Assembly: GCA_905182985.1 (NCBI GenBank)
Contig: CAJJDN010000001.1
Span: 354,347 to 418,346 of the forward strand
DNA: 64,000 nt
Direction of reading: 5' to 3'
Source of the DNA: Paramecium sonneborni
Lineage: Eukaryota > Ciliophora > Oligohymenophorea > Peniculida > Parameciidae
Every line of letters begins with the position of its first letter. Positions within the stretch are counted from its first letter, which is position 1. Shown in pieces: positions 11,662 through 22,242 of the stretch. The notes below the pieces were generated by a model. The model was not told where the DNA came from. It ran no database searches and saw only the letters and a program-made list of their open reading frames with translations. Both the position numbers and the translations under genes were made by a program.

Positions 11662-12111
11662 TCATTATTTTTTAGTTTATTTTAATGCTCCTTTTTTGGG
11701 AGGTTTTTTAAAAGCCCAATCAACTTGAACTTTTTTACCACAAATACCTTCTGATTTATTAATGGCATTAATTGCATCAGATGCATGAGTATATTCATTA
11801 AATTCAACTAATGCATATCTATTAAATATTATAATAAATGATAGTACCCTTTAACAAATCCAGTTCTTCTGTCTAAATTCAAATGTAGATTTTTTATAGG
11901 TCCATATTTACTAAAGGCATCAAACACATCATCTTCTTAAGCTTCTTCATGGATACCTTTTACAATAACAATCCATCCTTCAATAGCTAAATATTATATT
12001 TTATTAAATACATTTCATAGGTCCTGGACCATCATCACTTTCTAAAGATTGAAAATTACCAGCCTCGCCTTTATATCTATCTGAATTATCATTAGTTTAT
12101 TTTTTAGACAT
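11662..12111 (-). CDS. RBM8A: exon junction complex protein Y14 (RBM8A)
   Basis: 131 residues, with introns at 11987-12011 (25 nt) and 11819-11847 (29 nt). The diagnostic core is [20 protein letters not shown], then [37 protein letters not shown] and [16 protein letters not shown], which lines up with human RBM8A throughout a single RRM. Y14 forms a heterodimer with Mago nashi in the exon junction complex, deposited upstream of spliced junctions and used in nonsense-mediated decay. The Arg-rich tail of the animal protein is missing. Its start lies only 24 bp from the start of the divergent RING gene at 12136. Confidence 0.95.
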
Positions 12112-12135
12112 TAATTAAAATAATAACAGAAAAAA

Positions 12136-13212
12136 ATGGTACTTAGTGTTTATTCAATAGTGCCAGTGACTAAATTAAATCTAGAATATAATTTTAGTAA
12201 AGGATACCTAAGAGTATTCAAAAATGCCGAATCGGCATAATTCTTAGAATTAATTGAATAGTTAGCAGTTTGGAAGTAAATTTTAATGTTGACTCAGATT
12301 TATGAATATTTGGAGAAAAATCCATTTCATAATAAATAGAGTCTATAGATTTATTATTTTCGTCACACTGTTTATTAATTAAGATGTTTAATTTCTAAAT
12401 TGAAAGCAGGTCTAAGTCCTCTTATAGCAATGTCTATATTTTATAAAAAAATATCAATTTGTTTGGAGGGTTTTGCATTAGCTTATAAAAAACTTAATAA
12501 AAAAAAGTTAATTGAAATGGCTGGATTTAGATTTGTAAAAATGAATTATAAAAAAAATTATTATCCAAAAGAAATAGGTAAAGGATCCAAAGAATTAGTT
12601 TATATAGTTGATGAATTTCAATAATATGGTTTTATTAATTATTCTGGAGTAGTAGAATATGGAGAATTAGATGTTAAAGTAATTTTAAAAACATGTTCTG
12701 TTTGTTCGATAGCAAAAATAGATTTAGCCAACAATATTTTTTGTAGACATAGATATTGTGAACATTGTTTGTAAATTTATTTTAGAAATAAATACTCTAT
12801 AGTATGTCCTACATTAGGATGCAATGCAAAATTAATAAGAAAATTAATAACTTTAAGAGATTAAACTTAAAAGACTCGGCCATCATCAGCAGAAAGAGTA
12901 AGAAAATAGCATAAAATATAAGAAGCAGAACCAAATGCTGCAACTTTATTGATGGATCCTAATTGGCCTCCTAAATTTTAAGGCTCTTCATAACCTAATT
13001 ACTTGGAATCTTAATTTATTTAATTAAGAAAAATAATTGAATACTAATGTGGAGAAAAACATATTACAAAAGATGATATGAAAAAAAATAATAATTTATG
13101 TTCTCAATGCCTAATGACATTATAGAATACTCAAATAATAGGACATTGTAATAAACATTATGTTTGTATTTAATGTACTATGAATGCATAGTAGGAGTGT
13201 TTGCTTTGTTGA
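12136..13212 (+). CDS. RING-like zinc-finger protein
   Basis: Intronless, 358 residues. The N-terminal 200 residues are helical and unrecognised. A C3HC4-type RING follows: CSVC, then CRHRYCEHC, then CPTLGCN, at about residues 190-235. A second Cys-rich cluster ends the protein (CSQCLMTLQ ... GHCNKHYVCIQC ... CLLC), resembling another degenerate RING/B-box. A RING would recruit an E2 for ubiquitin transfer; ligase activity and targets are inferred only. The region between the fingers is Gln/Pro-rich. Confidence 0.7.
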
Positions 13213-13466
13213 TTCATAATTCATATACTATTATTATATACTAATAATATAATTAACATTTTTTAGATTGCTTTTTTATTTGATCTTATTTCATTGTTTT
13301 TAAAATTAACTTATAAGTATCATTATTTTGATATTATAAAAATTAGACAACTTCTCTATTATTTTATTAATAGATTTCTATTTCTAAAATCTTTGACTAT
13401 TTCTCAAAAGTTAAATCTAAGATCTTTTAATTTAATTCATTGATTTTGAAAGACCCAATAAAATGA
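13213..13466. other. convergent intergenic
   Basis: About 250 bp between the ends of the RING gene and the minus-strand unknown gene. It is A+T-rich; a few minus-strand codons look protein-like but no complete gene can be built. Confidence 0.35.
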
Positions 13467-14046
13467 TCAAAAAAAATCAAACTTCTTTTATTTTTATATA
13501 ATAGTTTTATTTTTTTTAAATTCTAAAAAACTTTTTATTATTAATTCATCATCTCTTTGAATATATAGTATAATCAGTTTTCTTTCTATGAGATAATTAT
13601 CTTCAATTTTTTATTTGTTCATAATTCACTTTATTAATTTATTTGAATGAATGCTTTATGATAATAAATAAGAATCCATTATTATTTTATTTATAATTGC
13701 TAATCTCATAGTACCACTTCTATAATTATATGATATTAAGTATTCATCTCTAAATAACATTTTACAATGATGACCTACTTTATAACATTAGAAATTCGAA
13801 TCATTTTCATTCTATTTTAAAATTTTCAGATTCTTATTTAAGATTTTTGTTGATTAATTGATTAGGTTTTTTCTGTTATTCTAAACTTAGTTCATACCAA
13901 CAAACTAGATCTACAGTTTATCTAATTCATACATTAAATTATCATCAATATTAATATTGCTCAAATTTAAGGCTTACTTGAAACCTAAAAAATTTTTTAA
14001 CCTTTTTATGAATTATTTGATTTAATAGTTTTAAAATTGATTTCAT
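13467..14046 (-). CDS. unknown small protein, with possible extension past an in-frame TGA
   Basis: An ATG at 14046 with a 25-nt intron (GTTTCA...GAG, non-standard ends) leads to a 131-residue protein ending at TGA 13628-13626. An alternative start in the second exon avoids the odd intron. The protein includes FQCYKVGHHCKMLFRDEY and RSGTMRLAIINKIIMDS. Immediately after the stop, in the same frame, coding-like sequence continues (MNKQKIEDNYLIERK, YIQRDDELIIKSFLEF) to TGA at 13469-13467. Either the second part is a separate 51-residue gene starting at ATG 13622, or the first TGA is a mutation or readthrough site. Family unknown. Confidence 0.4.
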
Positions 14047-14101
14047 AGTTTGTCTATAATTTAATTACTATAAAATCTTTCTTAAATTATTTAATAATGC
14101 T

Positions 14102-14930
14102 TCATTGTTATTTATTTTTGATTTTTGTGTAATCCATTACTATTTCTAGCCTATTTGTAAATATGAACTTATGTTCCAAATACATTTAATAGTTATTCAG
14201 ATTATCTTTTAATCCAATTTTAATAAATCTTTTAATTTTACGTATTTTTTGCTATAATTCAACAGAATTTTCTTAAAGCAATTCAAATATTTTATTTTCA
14301 CATTCTGTTTTTAATTCTTATTCATTCAACTTATCTAATCTTGCATTTTCTTATGTTAACGAACTTTTATTAATAAATTTACACCTAATATTTTTTTATT
14401 TAAATTTCATCATGGCTTTCTATTTCATATATTATATTTTATCTATATTAGATCTTTTAAAATCTTTAACTTTATGAATGAGTCCACTTAATCTAATATG
14501 TTTCTTTATATTCTCTTAAAAGTCACATTTTCTGATTTTCAATATTACTTATTTAGGACTGATCTTGTTTAATAAAATTTGTAATTGGCATGCTTTATAC
14601 AAATCAATTTCCAAATTATCCTAATTCTTAGCTTTAAGATAATTAAGCCTCTCTACTTCAATTTTTTAAAAAATATTCTTAATTTATGGGTCTCCAAAAA
14701 TAACACAAAATATATTCATTTTAATATGAACTATTAATTTATGAATATATCCTAAGAGATTCTAATTTTCAGTTTTTGCTATATTTCTATTGAAATTTAA
14801 AATACTTAGGATATTTATATTAATATCGAAATTGCCATTTTTTTATCTAACTTTATTATTTTCTCAAGATTATTTTATTTTAGCTTTTATCATCATTCAA
14901 ATAATTTTCTTTACTCATTCCTAAATTCAT
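14102..14930 (-). CDS. unknown Lys-rich coiled-coil protein with a 19-nt intron
   Basis: 269 residues after removing a 19-nt intron, GTATTTTAAATTTCAATAG (14787-14805). The exonic length is then exactly divisible by three, and the frame on both sides has coding character (IAKTENQNLLGYIHKLIVHI, then DNLEIDLYKACQLQILL). The protein is rich in Lys, Asn and Gln with long helical, probably coiled-coil segments and no membrane span. Nothing was recognised. It lies 55 bp upstream of the next minus-strand gene. Confidence 0.55.
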
Positions 14931-15455
14931 AATAAGAGTTAGTAAAATAAAAATGTAGATAAAAATCTTAAAAGAATATTTAGCATATTTTTTTAATGAA
15001 ACAATAACTTCTCTCTCCAAAAAAATTATCACCCAATATAATTAATGATTGCTTATGAAAATTTATATTATCAATCGCCAATCAAAGCATTTTCTAACTT
15101 CCACGAACTTAAATTGATATTCATAATTTACTAACAAATTTCATATATATTCCAAAAGTTCGAAACTCAACTTAAGTCTTGATAATTTTATCAGTAATTA
15201 AAATTATTTTTTTAGATTTTCTTAGATTTAAACTAATAAGAATGGTAATAAAAGAATTTAAATCTAATAGGTTAGATAATTGATAAAATTTAACCTATTT
15301 TATAAGAATAAGTAATAATTTAAATATTAGAAACGCAATACAATTATAAAGTGAATTTTAAATGGTTAGAGGTACATAAGTATCTGAATATATAAGTATT
15401 TAAAGTAAGTTTTTGAAGGTAAAAATATAATATTAAATTTTATATAAATAATAAA
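14931..15455. other. divergent intergenic region
   Basis: About 525 bp between the start of the coiled-coil gene and the start of the dynein light-chain gene. A+T-rich, with no convincing open frame, RNA gene or repeat. Confidence 0.45.
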
Positions 15456-16086
15456 ATGGCAAAGACAACTTGTGCAAAAGCTCTATAAAATTGGGAATAA
15501 GAACATCCAGGTGAACAACCATCAGAAGCAGAAGATATTAGATTGATGTTCTAAAATCCTCCTCTTGATAAATTGGATCCTCCAGTTTTAAATACTTTAG
15601 CTAAAGTGAAACGTCTATCACTTTCTTCAAATGCAATAGAAAAAATGGTGAATTTACCTGGTTTAAGACAGATAGAAATCTTATCTTTATCACGAAACAA
15701 TATAAAGAAAATAGCTGGATTAGAAGAAATAGGATAAACATTAAAAGAACTATGGTTAAGTTATAATTATATAGAAAGACTTGATGGTTTATAACCTTGT
15801 ATAAAATTGCATACATTATATATTGGTAATAATAGAATTAAAGTGTGGGATGAAGTTGATAAATTGAAAGATCTCCCAGAAATAGCTAATGTACTTTTTG
15901 TAGGTATAATTTTCATTTAAATAATAAGGTAATCCTATTTATGAAAATTAAAAAGATGAACCTAAATTACTTGTTCTTAAAAGAATAAATACATTAAAAA
16001 ATGTTGATGGTACTGTAGTTGATGATTCTTTAATGGAAAAAGTAAAAGCTTTAGGAGATGCAGGTCCACCAGGAACTGTTAAATGA
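15456..16086 (+). CDS. DNAL1: axonemal dynein light chain 1 (leucine-rich repeat)
   Basis: 201 residues; one 25-nt intron (15904-15928, ends AAG). Starts MAKTTCAKALQNWEQEHP, as in LC1 from other organisms. Leucine-rich repeats follow: VKRLSLSSNAIEKM, LEILSLSRNNIKKIAGLE and LKELWLSYNYIERLDGL, then LHTLYIGNNRIK and the cap VLFVGNPIYE. LC1 binds the microtubule-binding domain or stalk of an outer-arm dynein heavy chain and tunes its activity. Length matches the family (about 190-200). The protein acts in the ciliary axoneme. Confidence 0.95.
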
Positions 16087-16232
16087 ATATTATTCAACAT
16101 ATTAATAATAGAAAAATATTACAACAGAACTTTTATACTTTTTCTTGTCTTTTATTTTATATTTGAATTATTGTGATTCATGATTTTATCAATAAATATA
16201 ATGAAAATGTCATATCATTTCATTATTATTAA

Positions 16233-17117
16233 ATGTAAGGAACATTAATCATAAGACCATTTAGAGCAAACTTGAAAAGAGATACTGAAATATTTGGAAA
16301 GATGGTAACCTAATAAATTAATTCATTTATTAGGATCCATTTGTAATTGTTAAAATGGGAAATTAAAAATAAAATACATCTGTTGCTAATGAAGCTGGTA
16401 AAACACCTGTTTGGAATGATGTTATTACTTATAGAAAGACATATGAAAATGTGATTGATTTTGAAGTTTGGGATGTAAATCAATAATATATTATTTAGTA
16501 TGATTAAGCTTCAAAAAATGATATGATTGGTTAAGCATCCTTTCCTATTGCATAAGTTGAATAAACAAGACAATTTTAAGGAGCAATACCTTTGATGTAT
16601 AAAGGAAAACCTGCTGGAGAATTAAGCGTTATAATTGAATTTAAGCCAGATGGTTAACCATAAGGCTACCCACCTTAACCTTAATAATTTGGCATTCCAG
16701 GTTAACCAGGTTATCCTCCTTAATAAGGATATCCTCCTTAATAAGGATATCCACCATAATAAGGTTATCCTCCATAATAAGGTTATCCTCCATAATAAGG
16801 TTATCCTCCATAATAAGGGTATCCACCTTAACCAGGTTATCCACCTTAACCAGGATATCCTCCTTAACCAGGATATCCTCATCCATAACCTGGCTATCCA
16901 CCTTAATAGATTGCTGTAATATAAATTAAATTTAACCCCAATTGTCATGAGTAATTAAATTATTTTTAAGTGTAGTTGTCATGGAACTGGTAAAGTTTAT
17001 AAAAAGGGAAAACAAAAATATTGTAAGGACTGTTATAAACATGCAGGCATATGTCCTAAATGTGGTGGAACTGGTTATAATCAGAAAAAAGGCAAAGTTT
17101 GTAAATGCAAAAAATGA
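16233..17117 (+). CDS. C2-domain protein with GYPPQQ repeats, possibly fused to a zinc ribbon
   Basis: Residues 1-130 form a C2 domain (GTLIIRPFRANLKRDTE, KMDPFVIVKMG, TPVWNDVITY, FEVWDYDQASKNDMIGQ) after removal of introns 16305-16333 (29 nt) and 16475-16498 (24 nt). C2 domains bind Ca2+ and acidic membranes. Then come about 12 Gly-Tyr-Pro-Pro-Gln-Gln/Pro units. The repeat frame meets no TGA for hundreds of bases afterwards, so it needs a splice to end: a 55-nt GTA...AAG intron (16916-16970) joins it in frame to a Cys-rich segment (CSCHGTGKVYKKG, CKDCYKHAGICPKCGGTGY) ending at TGA 17117. That gives 258 residues, an exact multiple of three. The 55-nt intron is twice the usual length, so two separate genes remain possible. 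Confidence 0.65.
16709..16909 (+). repeat. 18-bp tandem repeat encoding GYPPQQ/GYPPQP
   Basis: About 11 imperfect copies of an 18-bp unit (GGTTATCCTCCATAATAAG and close variants). The unit length is a multiple of three, so copy-number change keeps the frame. Because the unit lacks TGA and TCA in most phases, long open frames also appear on the opposite strand and in another plus frame; these are by-products. Confidence 0.9.
16947..17117 (+). CDS. alternative: separate 56-residue CxxC zinc-ribbon protein
   Basis: If the C2 gene is not fused, an ATG at 16947 opens a 56-residue protein with four CxxC-type pairs: CSCHGTG, CKDC, CPKCGGTGY and CKC. The CxxCxGxG spacing resembles the DnaJ zinc domain. 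It has the same reading frame as the tail of the fused model above. The start ATG lies inside the proposed 55-nt intron, so the two models exclude each other. Confidence 0.4.
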
Positions 17118-17365
17118 AAATTTATAAATATAAATTTAAATAAATAATCATTTAACAAAACCAATAGACCTATTAAATTTCCTCTTTAAATTGTATTATT
17201 TTCCATTTATTAATAATATTATATTAACAATATATTAATATTGAAAATACTTTAAAATTCTTAATTTCTAGAATCTTTTAGTTTCATTAATCACCAAAAA
17301 AATTAATATAAATCATTAATTTTTTAAGGAGATACCTGTGTAAATATAATTAATTAAAGTCGAAA

Positions 17366-17564
17366 ATGAAGTTTATTTAAATTATTGATTAGGATGTATT
17401 ATTAGTTAATAAAATAGTTTAATTCAAGATAAATAATTGCTGAGACTGTTTTAAGTGGTCGTAAATTAAATGGATATCAAGTAACAAGATAAATTAAAGT
17501 CAAATAAAATTATAAGTAAAATAAAATTATAAGTAAAATAAAGGACTTAAATTAATTAGATTGA
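17366..17564 (+). CDS. small basic hypothetical protein, 58 residues
   Basis: ATG at 17366; a canonical 22-nt GTA...TAG intron (17396-17417) joins MKFIQIIDQD to FNSRQIIAETVLSGRKLNG and the frame ends at TGA 17562-17564. Very basic C-terminal part. The second exon contains a 17-bp direct duplication (about 17505-17538). Plausible but without a recognised relative. Confidence 0.35.
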
Positions 17565-17652
17565 AGAATTCAAATAAGTTTAAAATACTAATAAATAACC
17601 AAACTAAGGTCCTCAATATTAGTATCCAAGATACATATATAATTAATTATAA

Positions 17653-18521
17653 TCATAAGCTTTTTAGACTTTCATTTTGAGCAAACTCTCCTTCCAAATC
17701 ATCATCATTAAAATTGTTATCATCATCTATTTTAAAAATTGAATAATACCAGGTAAGAATTCAATATTATTATTTTAACAATTGTTTTCTTAATTTAATT
17801 TATATGCTTCTTTTAAAAATGCAGGAACATCTTCAATTTCATAAAGATCTACAACAATACAATCCTTATAAAAATAATATTAACTATTACTTTTTTTTAA
17901 TGAATCATATCAGAACAAACTCTGCAACAAGTAATTTTATGTTTCATACAAAAGAAATGTTTTACTCTATCATTATGAAATTCACAAAATTCAAGTCCTG
18001 AATCAGGATCTATTTGAGGATATTGATTTTATTATTGTTATCTAATTTTTTAAGCTTAAACAGCTGATTATTAAAATTAAGTGAATAAATATTATTATGG
18101 ATCTATAACATCAGTTCCTCCATGAAATCTACTTTTTTTATTAATTTCTTCAGCCATTTTATTAAAGATCGTGTGGTTTATCTATATAAATAAAAATTCT
18201 ATACAGGCAATCTGTCAATTGAATCTAAATGTTTAACTAATTTTAAACAGAGTGGACATCGAACTCTTCTATTTCTATACTTCATTAAAATAATAAAACT
18301 AACCTATAGAAATTGTTTAAACATTATGTACAAATTGTATGTCCACAATGAATTAATATTCTAGGCAATCTATCTTTAATATTGTAGTCTTATTTGCATA
18401 ATAGACATGATTTATGATTAATTAATTTTCCAATGAATGCATTAATCTTATCTGAATACTCATTAGATGGATTATTAGATTATTCAAAGAAATATTGTGT
18501 TGGATTTTGAATCACTTTCAT
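17653..18521 (-). CDS. RING/B-box (TRIM-like) zinc-finger protein
   Basis: 255 residues; introns 18275-18303, 18182-18204, 17865-17890 and 17727-17749. RING: CLLCKQDYNIKDRLPRIL, then HCGHTICTQCLNNF and RRVRCPLC. A B-box-like Cys/His cluster follows (FCEFHNDRVKHFFCMKHKITCC). The tail is acidic (PDDDNNFNDDDLEGEF). RING plus B-box suggests a TRIM-type E3 ligase; activity is inferred. It starts 56 bp from the divergent ankyrin gene. The last intron shifts the frame correctly into the acidic tail, which supports the splice model. Confidence 0.8.
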
Positions 18522-18577
18522 TTTTGTTAATGTTAAAAATTTGAATTTTTTATTATTAATAAATCAGAAATCCAAAA

Positions 18578-19548
18578 ATGAATATTAACAGCAACAGTAA
18601 ACCAACACTATAAGAATATTTGGATAAATTAAAGCAAATTTAGGATGCCAATAATCGTAGAATAAGTTAGGCTAAATCTTAATCTAATACTTCAAAAATA
18701 ATGAGTCCCAAACCAGTCTCATAATTAAAATAGTAGATAAAATCTTCAACTGATCGTTCTCATTCTTAAAACAAACTATTGCCTTTTTTTTAAAACAGGA
18801 AAATATCAGGTTCAAAAAGATAAACAAGTCAAGCAGATGAACCAAATATTCCTATTTCAAGTTAAGGTATAATAAAAACTGTAGAAGCAGTATCTCCTAG
18901 AACAACAGAATTATAAGATATTAAAAAATAATTAAACTAATGGTTTATAAAGGAAAGCAAAAACAATAATACTGGAGGATGTCTTTAACTGTTAGAACCA
19001 ACGCTAGTTCATAACATTCGTAAATAATTAATTAAATTTAGTTAAGTTACCTCCAAGACAAAAAATTAATCCAGAACTTAGAGCGTCATTATCATCAAAA
19101 GATATATCAGATAATACAGCTTTACATTATTCATCAAAAAATGGAAATGCTTAATTGACTTCTGCCTTAATATTTAAATAGATTTCTATTGATTTGCCTA
19201 ATAAAGATAGTATGACTCCTCTTCTCTTAGCTGCCATTCAGTAATATATTCAACTTATTTAGTGGCCAAGAAGAAGTTTTTATGATTCTTATGAATGCTG
19301 GAGCAGATATTAATTATTAAGATTCTTTAGGTAATACATCTTTACATTATGCCTGTAAAAATAATTATAAATCTATTGTACAAATACTTTTGAAAAGATA
19401 ATCTATCTAATTTAAATTAAATAAAGAAAATAAAACACCTGATTTTTATGCTGTTAAAGAAGAAATTTAAAATTTATTTAAAAATTATAATGAAGATTTC
19501 AAAAAAATATGTAAGCCAATAAATTAATTATTTTAGAATAAAGAATGA
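18578..19548 (+). CDS. ankyrin-repeat protein
   Basis: 308 residues; two 22-nt introns (19020-19041, 19241-19262). The N-terminal 150 residues are Ser/Gln/Lys-rich and probably disordered. Ankyrin repeats start near residue 170: DNTALHYSSKNGNAQLTSAL, DSMTPLLLAAIHGQEEVFM, GADINYQDSLGNTSLHYACK. The last, weaker repeat reads NKTPDFYAVKEE. Ankyrin repeats are protein-binding scaffolds; the partner is unknown. Confidence 0.85.
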
Positions 19549-19592
19549 ATATGATTTAAATTTAAAATACATAAAATGATGTTATATTGAAA

Positions 19593-20880
19593 ATGTTTCA
19601 GTATAAAAGAGGTGAATTAAATTCTCAATAACAGTAATAATAATAACAATCAAATTAATTCTCTATTCAAACTCCAACTTAATTAACAAGTTATTCTTGC
19701 AAAAACTTAACTTATGTAAATAAACAATCATCTTCTCCAAATAATCGAACTTAATAAGATATTAAATAAGAAAGATTTAATAAAATTAATTCAACTCATT
19801 CATCTAAATAACAACTAACAACAACGGTTTCTACTAATTCAGATTCAATTAAAAATAAAGAAGAAGAAAAAATTGGTCCTTAATAATTTTAAGTTATTGG
19901 ATTAATAGGCAAAGGTAGCTTTGGAGAAGTTTATTTAGTTTAAAAAAATAATTAATTGTATGCAATGAAAGTACTTCATAAAAATAGAATTATGAGTAAA
20001 ATTTTTATTTTATTATATTAGAATAAAACTTAACCAGATATGCATTAACTGAAAGAAATGTCTTATCTATTATATCTCATCCATTTGTAGTGAAACTTAG
20101 ATATGCATTCTAAACATAAGATAAACTTTTCATGATTTTAGATTATTGTCCAGGTGGTGATTTAGGAGAGGTTTTATAAAAATAGAAGAGACTTCCAGAA
20201 AATGTTGTTAAAAATTATTTATGTGAAATTATTCTTGCTTTGGAAGATTTACATAAAAGAGATATTATATTTAGAGATTTAAAACCAGATAATATAGTAT
20301 TAGATAGTGAAGGTCATGCTTTATTAACCGACTTTGGATTATCAAAAGAAGGTATTTTAGAACCAAGTACAGGGGCTAGATCATTTTGCGGATCAGTTGC
20401 TTATCTTGCACCAGAAATGCTTAAAAGAAGTGGACATGGAAAAGCTGTGGATTGGTATTTGTTAGGTGTTGTAATGTACGAACTTTTAGTTGGATTACCA
20501 CCTTATTATGCGAATAATAGAGAAGAATTATTTAATAATATTGAAAATGCATAATTAAAAATACCTTCTTATATTTCACTTGAAGCCAGAAATCTACTTA
20601 AAGCAGTAAAAAATTAACTAAAATCTAGTTATTGCAAAGAAATCCTGCTAAAAGACTAGGATCAGGAAAAGGAAATTCTGAAGAAATTAAAGCCCATTAA
20701 TACTTTTTAAATGTAGATTGGGAATCTGTTTACAATAGAGAACTTCCATTACCAAAACCAAATAGAAAAATTAGAATAAATACACATATAGATGGCAATG
20801 TATTTGATATGCAAAGTATTGTTGATGAATCCAAAGCTCATTTGGGAGGATGGACCTTTGTTAATAATGATGAGTTATGA
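19593..20880 (+). CDS. AGC-family Ser/Thr protein kinase
   Basis: 412 residues; introns 19996-20021 (26 nt) and 20606-20628 (23 nt). A Gln/Ser-rich head (about 95 residues) precedes a full kinase domain: [62 protein letters not shown] and NPAKRLGSG. The phrases [13 protein letters not shown] and KRLG(S) are typical of AGC kinases (PKA/PKG/S6K/Akt-like). The C-terminal extension has [10 protein letters not shown] but no clear FxxFS/TF hydrophobic motif. The upstream signal and substrates are unknown. Confidence 0.93.
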
Positions 20881-21065
20881 TATATCTCCTCTAATTTTAA
20901 TTAAATTTAATTTCATTCTTAAGTAAAAGGTAACTATTATCCAATCTATCGAACTACTTTCATTGAAAAATGTTTAACAAGAACTTAAAAATTAATTTAT
21001 TTTATATTGTTCAAGAAAGTATTTTCTGTTTCTTAAGCATATTTTCAAGATAAATAAACAAAAAA

Positions 21066-21389
21066 ATGCAAAAAAAATATATAATTGGAAATTAAGTGTG
21101 AAGAAAGAAAAATTATTTTAGAAAAAAAACTAAAACTTAATAAAGGATATATATTAATTATCCAAAATTGTAAATTTATTATTTTCCAAAAGAATTGTTA
21201 AATCACAAAAGTAAATTGTATTTACTAGATATTCCATATTTATTTTATAATTTACAAACTCTATTTAATTCTAAATATGTGCCTGATTTACTGAAAATCG
21301 GAAACTTAGAATATTCATAAAAGCTAAAATATGTATAATTATATCTAAATCTGTAATAAAGGAAAATAATAGTTAATTCAAAAAAATGA
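21066..21389 (+). CDS. small hypothetical protein, 99 residues
   Basis: Proposed from an ATG at 21066 with a 24-nt intron (GTGAAG...TTTTAG, about 21102-21125) ending at TGA 21387-21389. The second exon has a convincing amino-acid mix (YINYPKLQIYYFPKELLNH, LLDIPYLFYNLQTLFNS, YVPDLLKIGNLEYSQKLK). The donor GTG is unusual. No recognised family; it could be a chance frame. Confidence 0.35.
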
Positions 21390-21483
21390 TTAATACATAA
21401 TGTTAACAAAAGTATTTATTTTAAAAGAAATATTGCATATGAAAATATTATAGTTTGTAAATTTAGGGATAAAAAATAGAAAC

Positions 21484-21987
21484 TCATTTAATTTTGAATA
21501 TTCTTTATTTATTCTATATTTTCTATAAAATTTAATTAGGCATTAATTTATCAATAAATTTTATGAGGTTTTCCTTTCGCTTTTCATTCGAAATTTTGAT
21601 TTTCACATTATTGTTAATTATTTGAACTTTTTTTTTTCCTAGAATGTTCCTGGCCAACAATATCTTTTCTGATTCACTTTATGTTAAAAATTACCCATTT
21701 ATTCTTAATCTCTTTTCTGCAATAACTTTACGAACTTAATATATCTATAAAGCATTTCCAAATCGTTTTTTTTACTTATATCTTTCGATAGATTATCGTC
21801 GTATGATTTATTTGGTATAAATTTCATTATTTGTTTGAATAATTTTTAATTCCTTCATACACTAGTCATTAGATTGTCATATTTATACTGTTTCCAATTA
21901 TGTTAATCTATCAATTTCTATTTTGGCTGGAATGTATTCATCACGTCGGAGTAGAAATGGTAACAAATTCTGAATTGTTTAGAACAT
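21484..21987 (-). CDS. unknown basic protein, 158 residues
   Basis: ATG at 21987, one 27-nt intron (21862-21888, GTA...TAG, containing TGA) and stop at 21486-21484. Protein features: IPAKIEIDRLTQLET, SIERYKQKKRFGNAL, VRKVIAEKRLRINGQFL, ARNILGKKKVQIINN. It is strongly basic and helical, and may bind nucleic acid or sit in the cytoskeleton. Family not recognised, but exon joining and composition make a real gene likely. Confidence 0.5.
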
Positions 21988-22242
21988 TTAAGGATTTTTC
22001 TTGGTTTTTATGGTTAATAAAATTTTATATCAAATTAAAATCCAGCATTAAATAAGTTTAGATGAGAATTGAAATGAAAATTGCTTGCTTCAGATGATAC
22101 AATTTTCATTTGATATATATATTTATATGAATATATTATAGGTAACAATATTTGAATAGTTCAATCAAATAAGATTTTGTGTTAATTATTTGAAAATCTA
22201 AGGATATAATGATTAATAATATATATATTTGGTTGTGATTTA

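Noticed and set aside
16622..16948. Minus-strand and alternative plus-strand open frames of 86-108 codons.
   Set aside because: By-products of the 18-bp repeat in the C2 gene; they consist of repeated Trp/Leu/Arg or Ile/Asp units.
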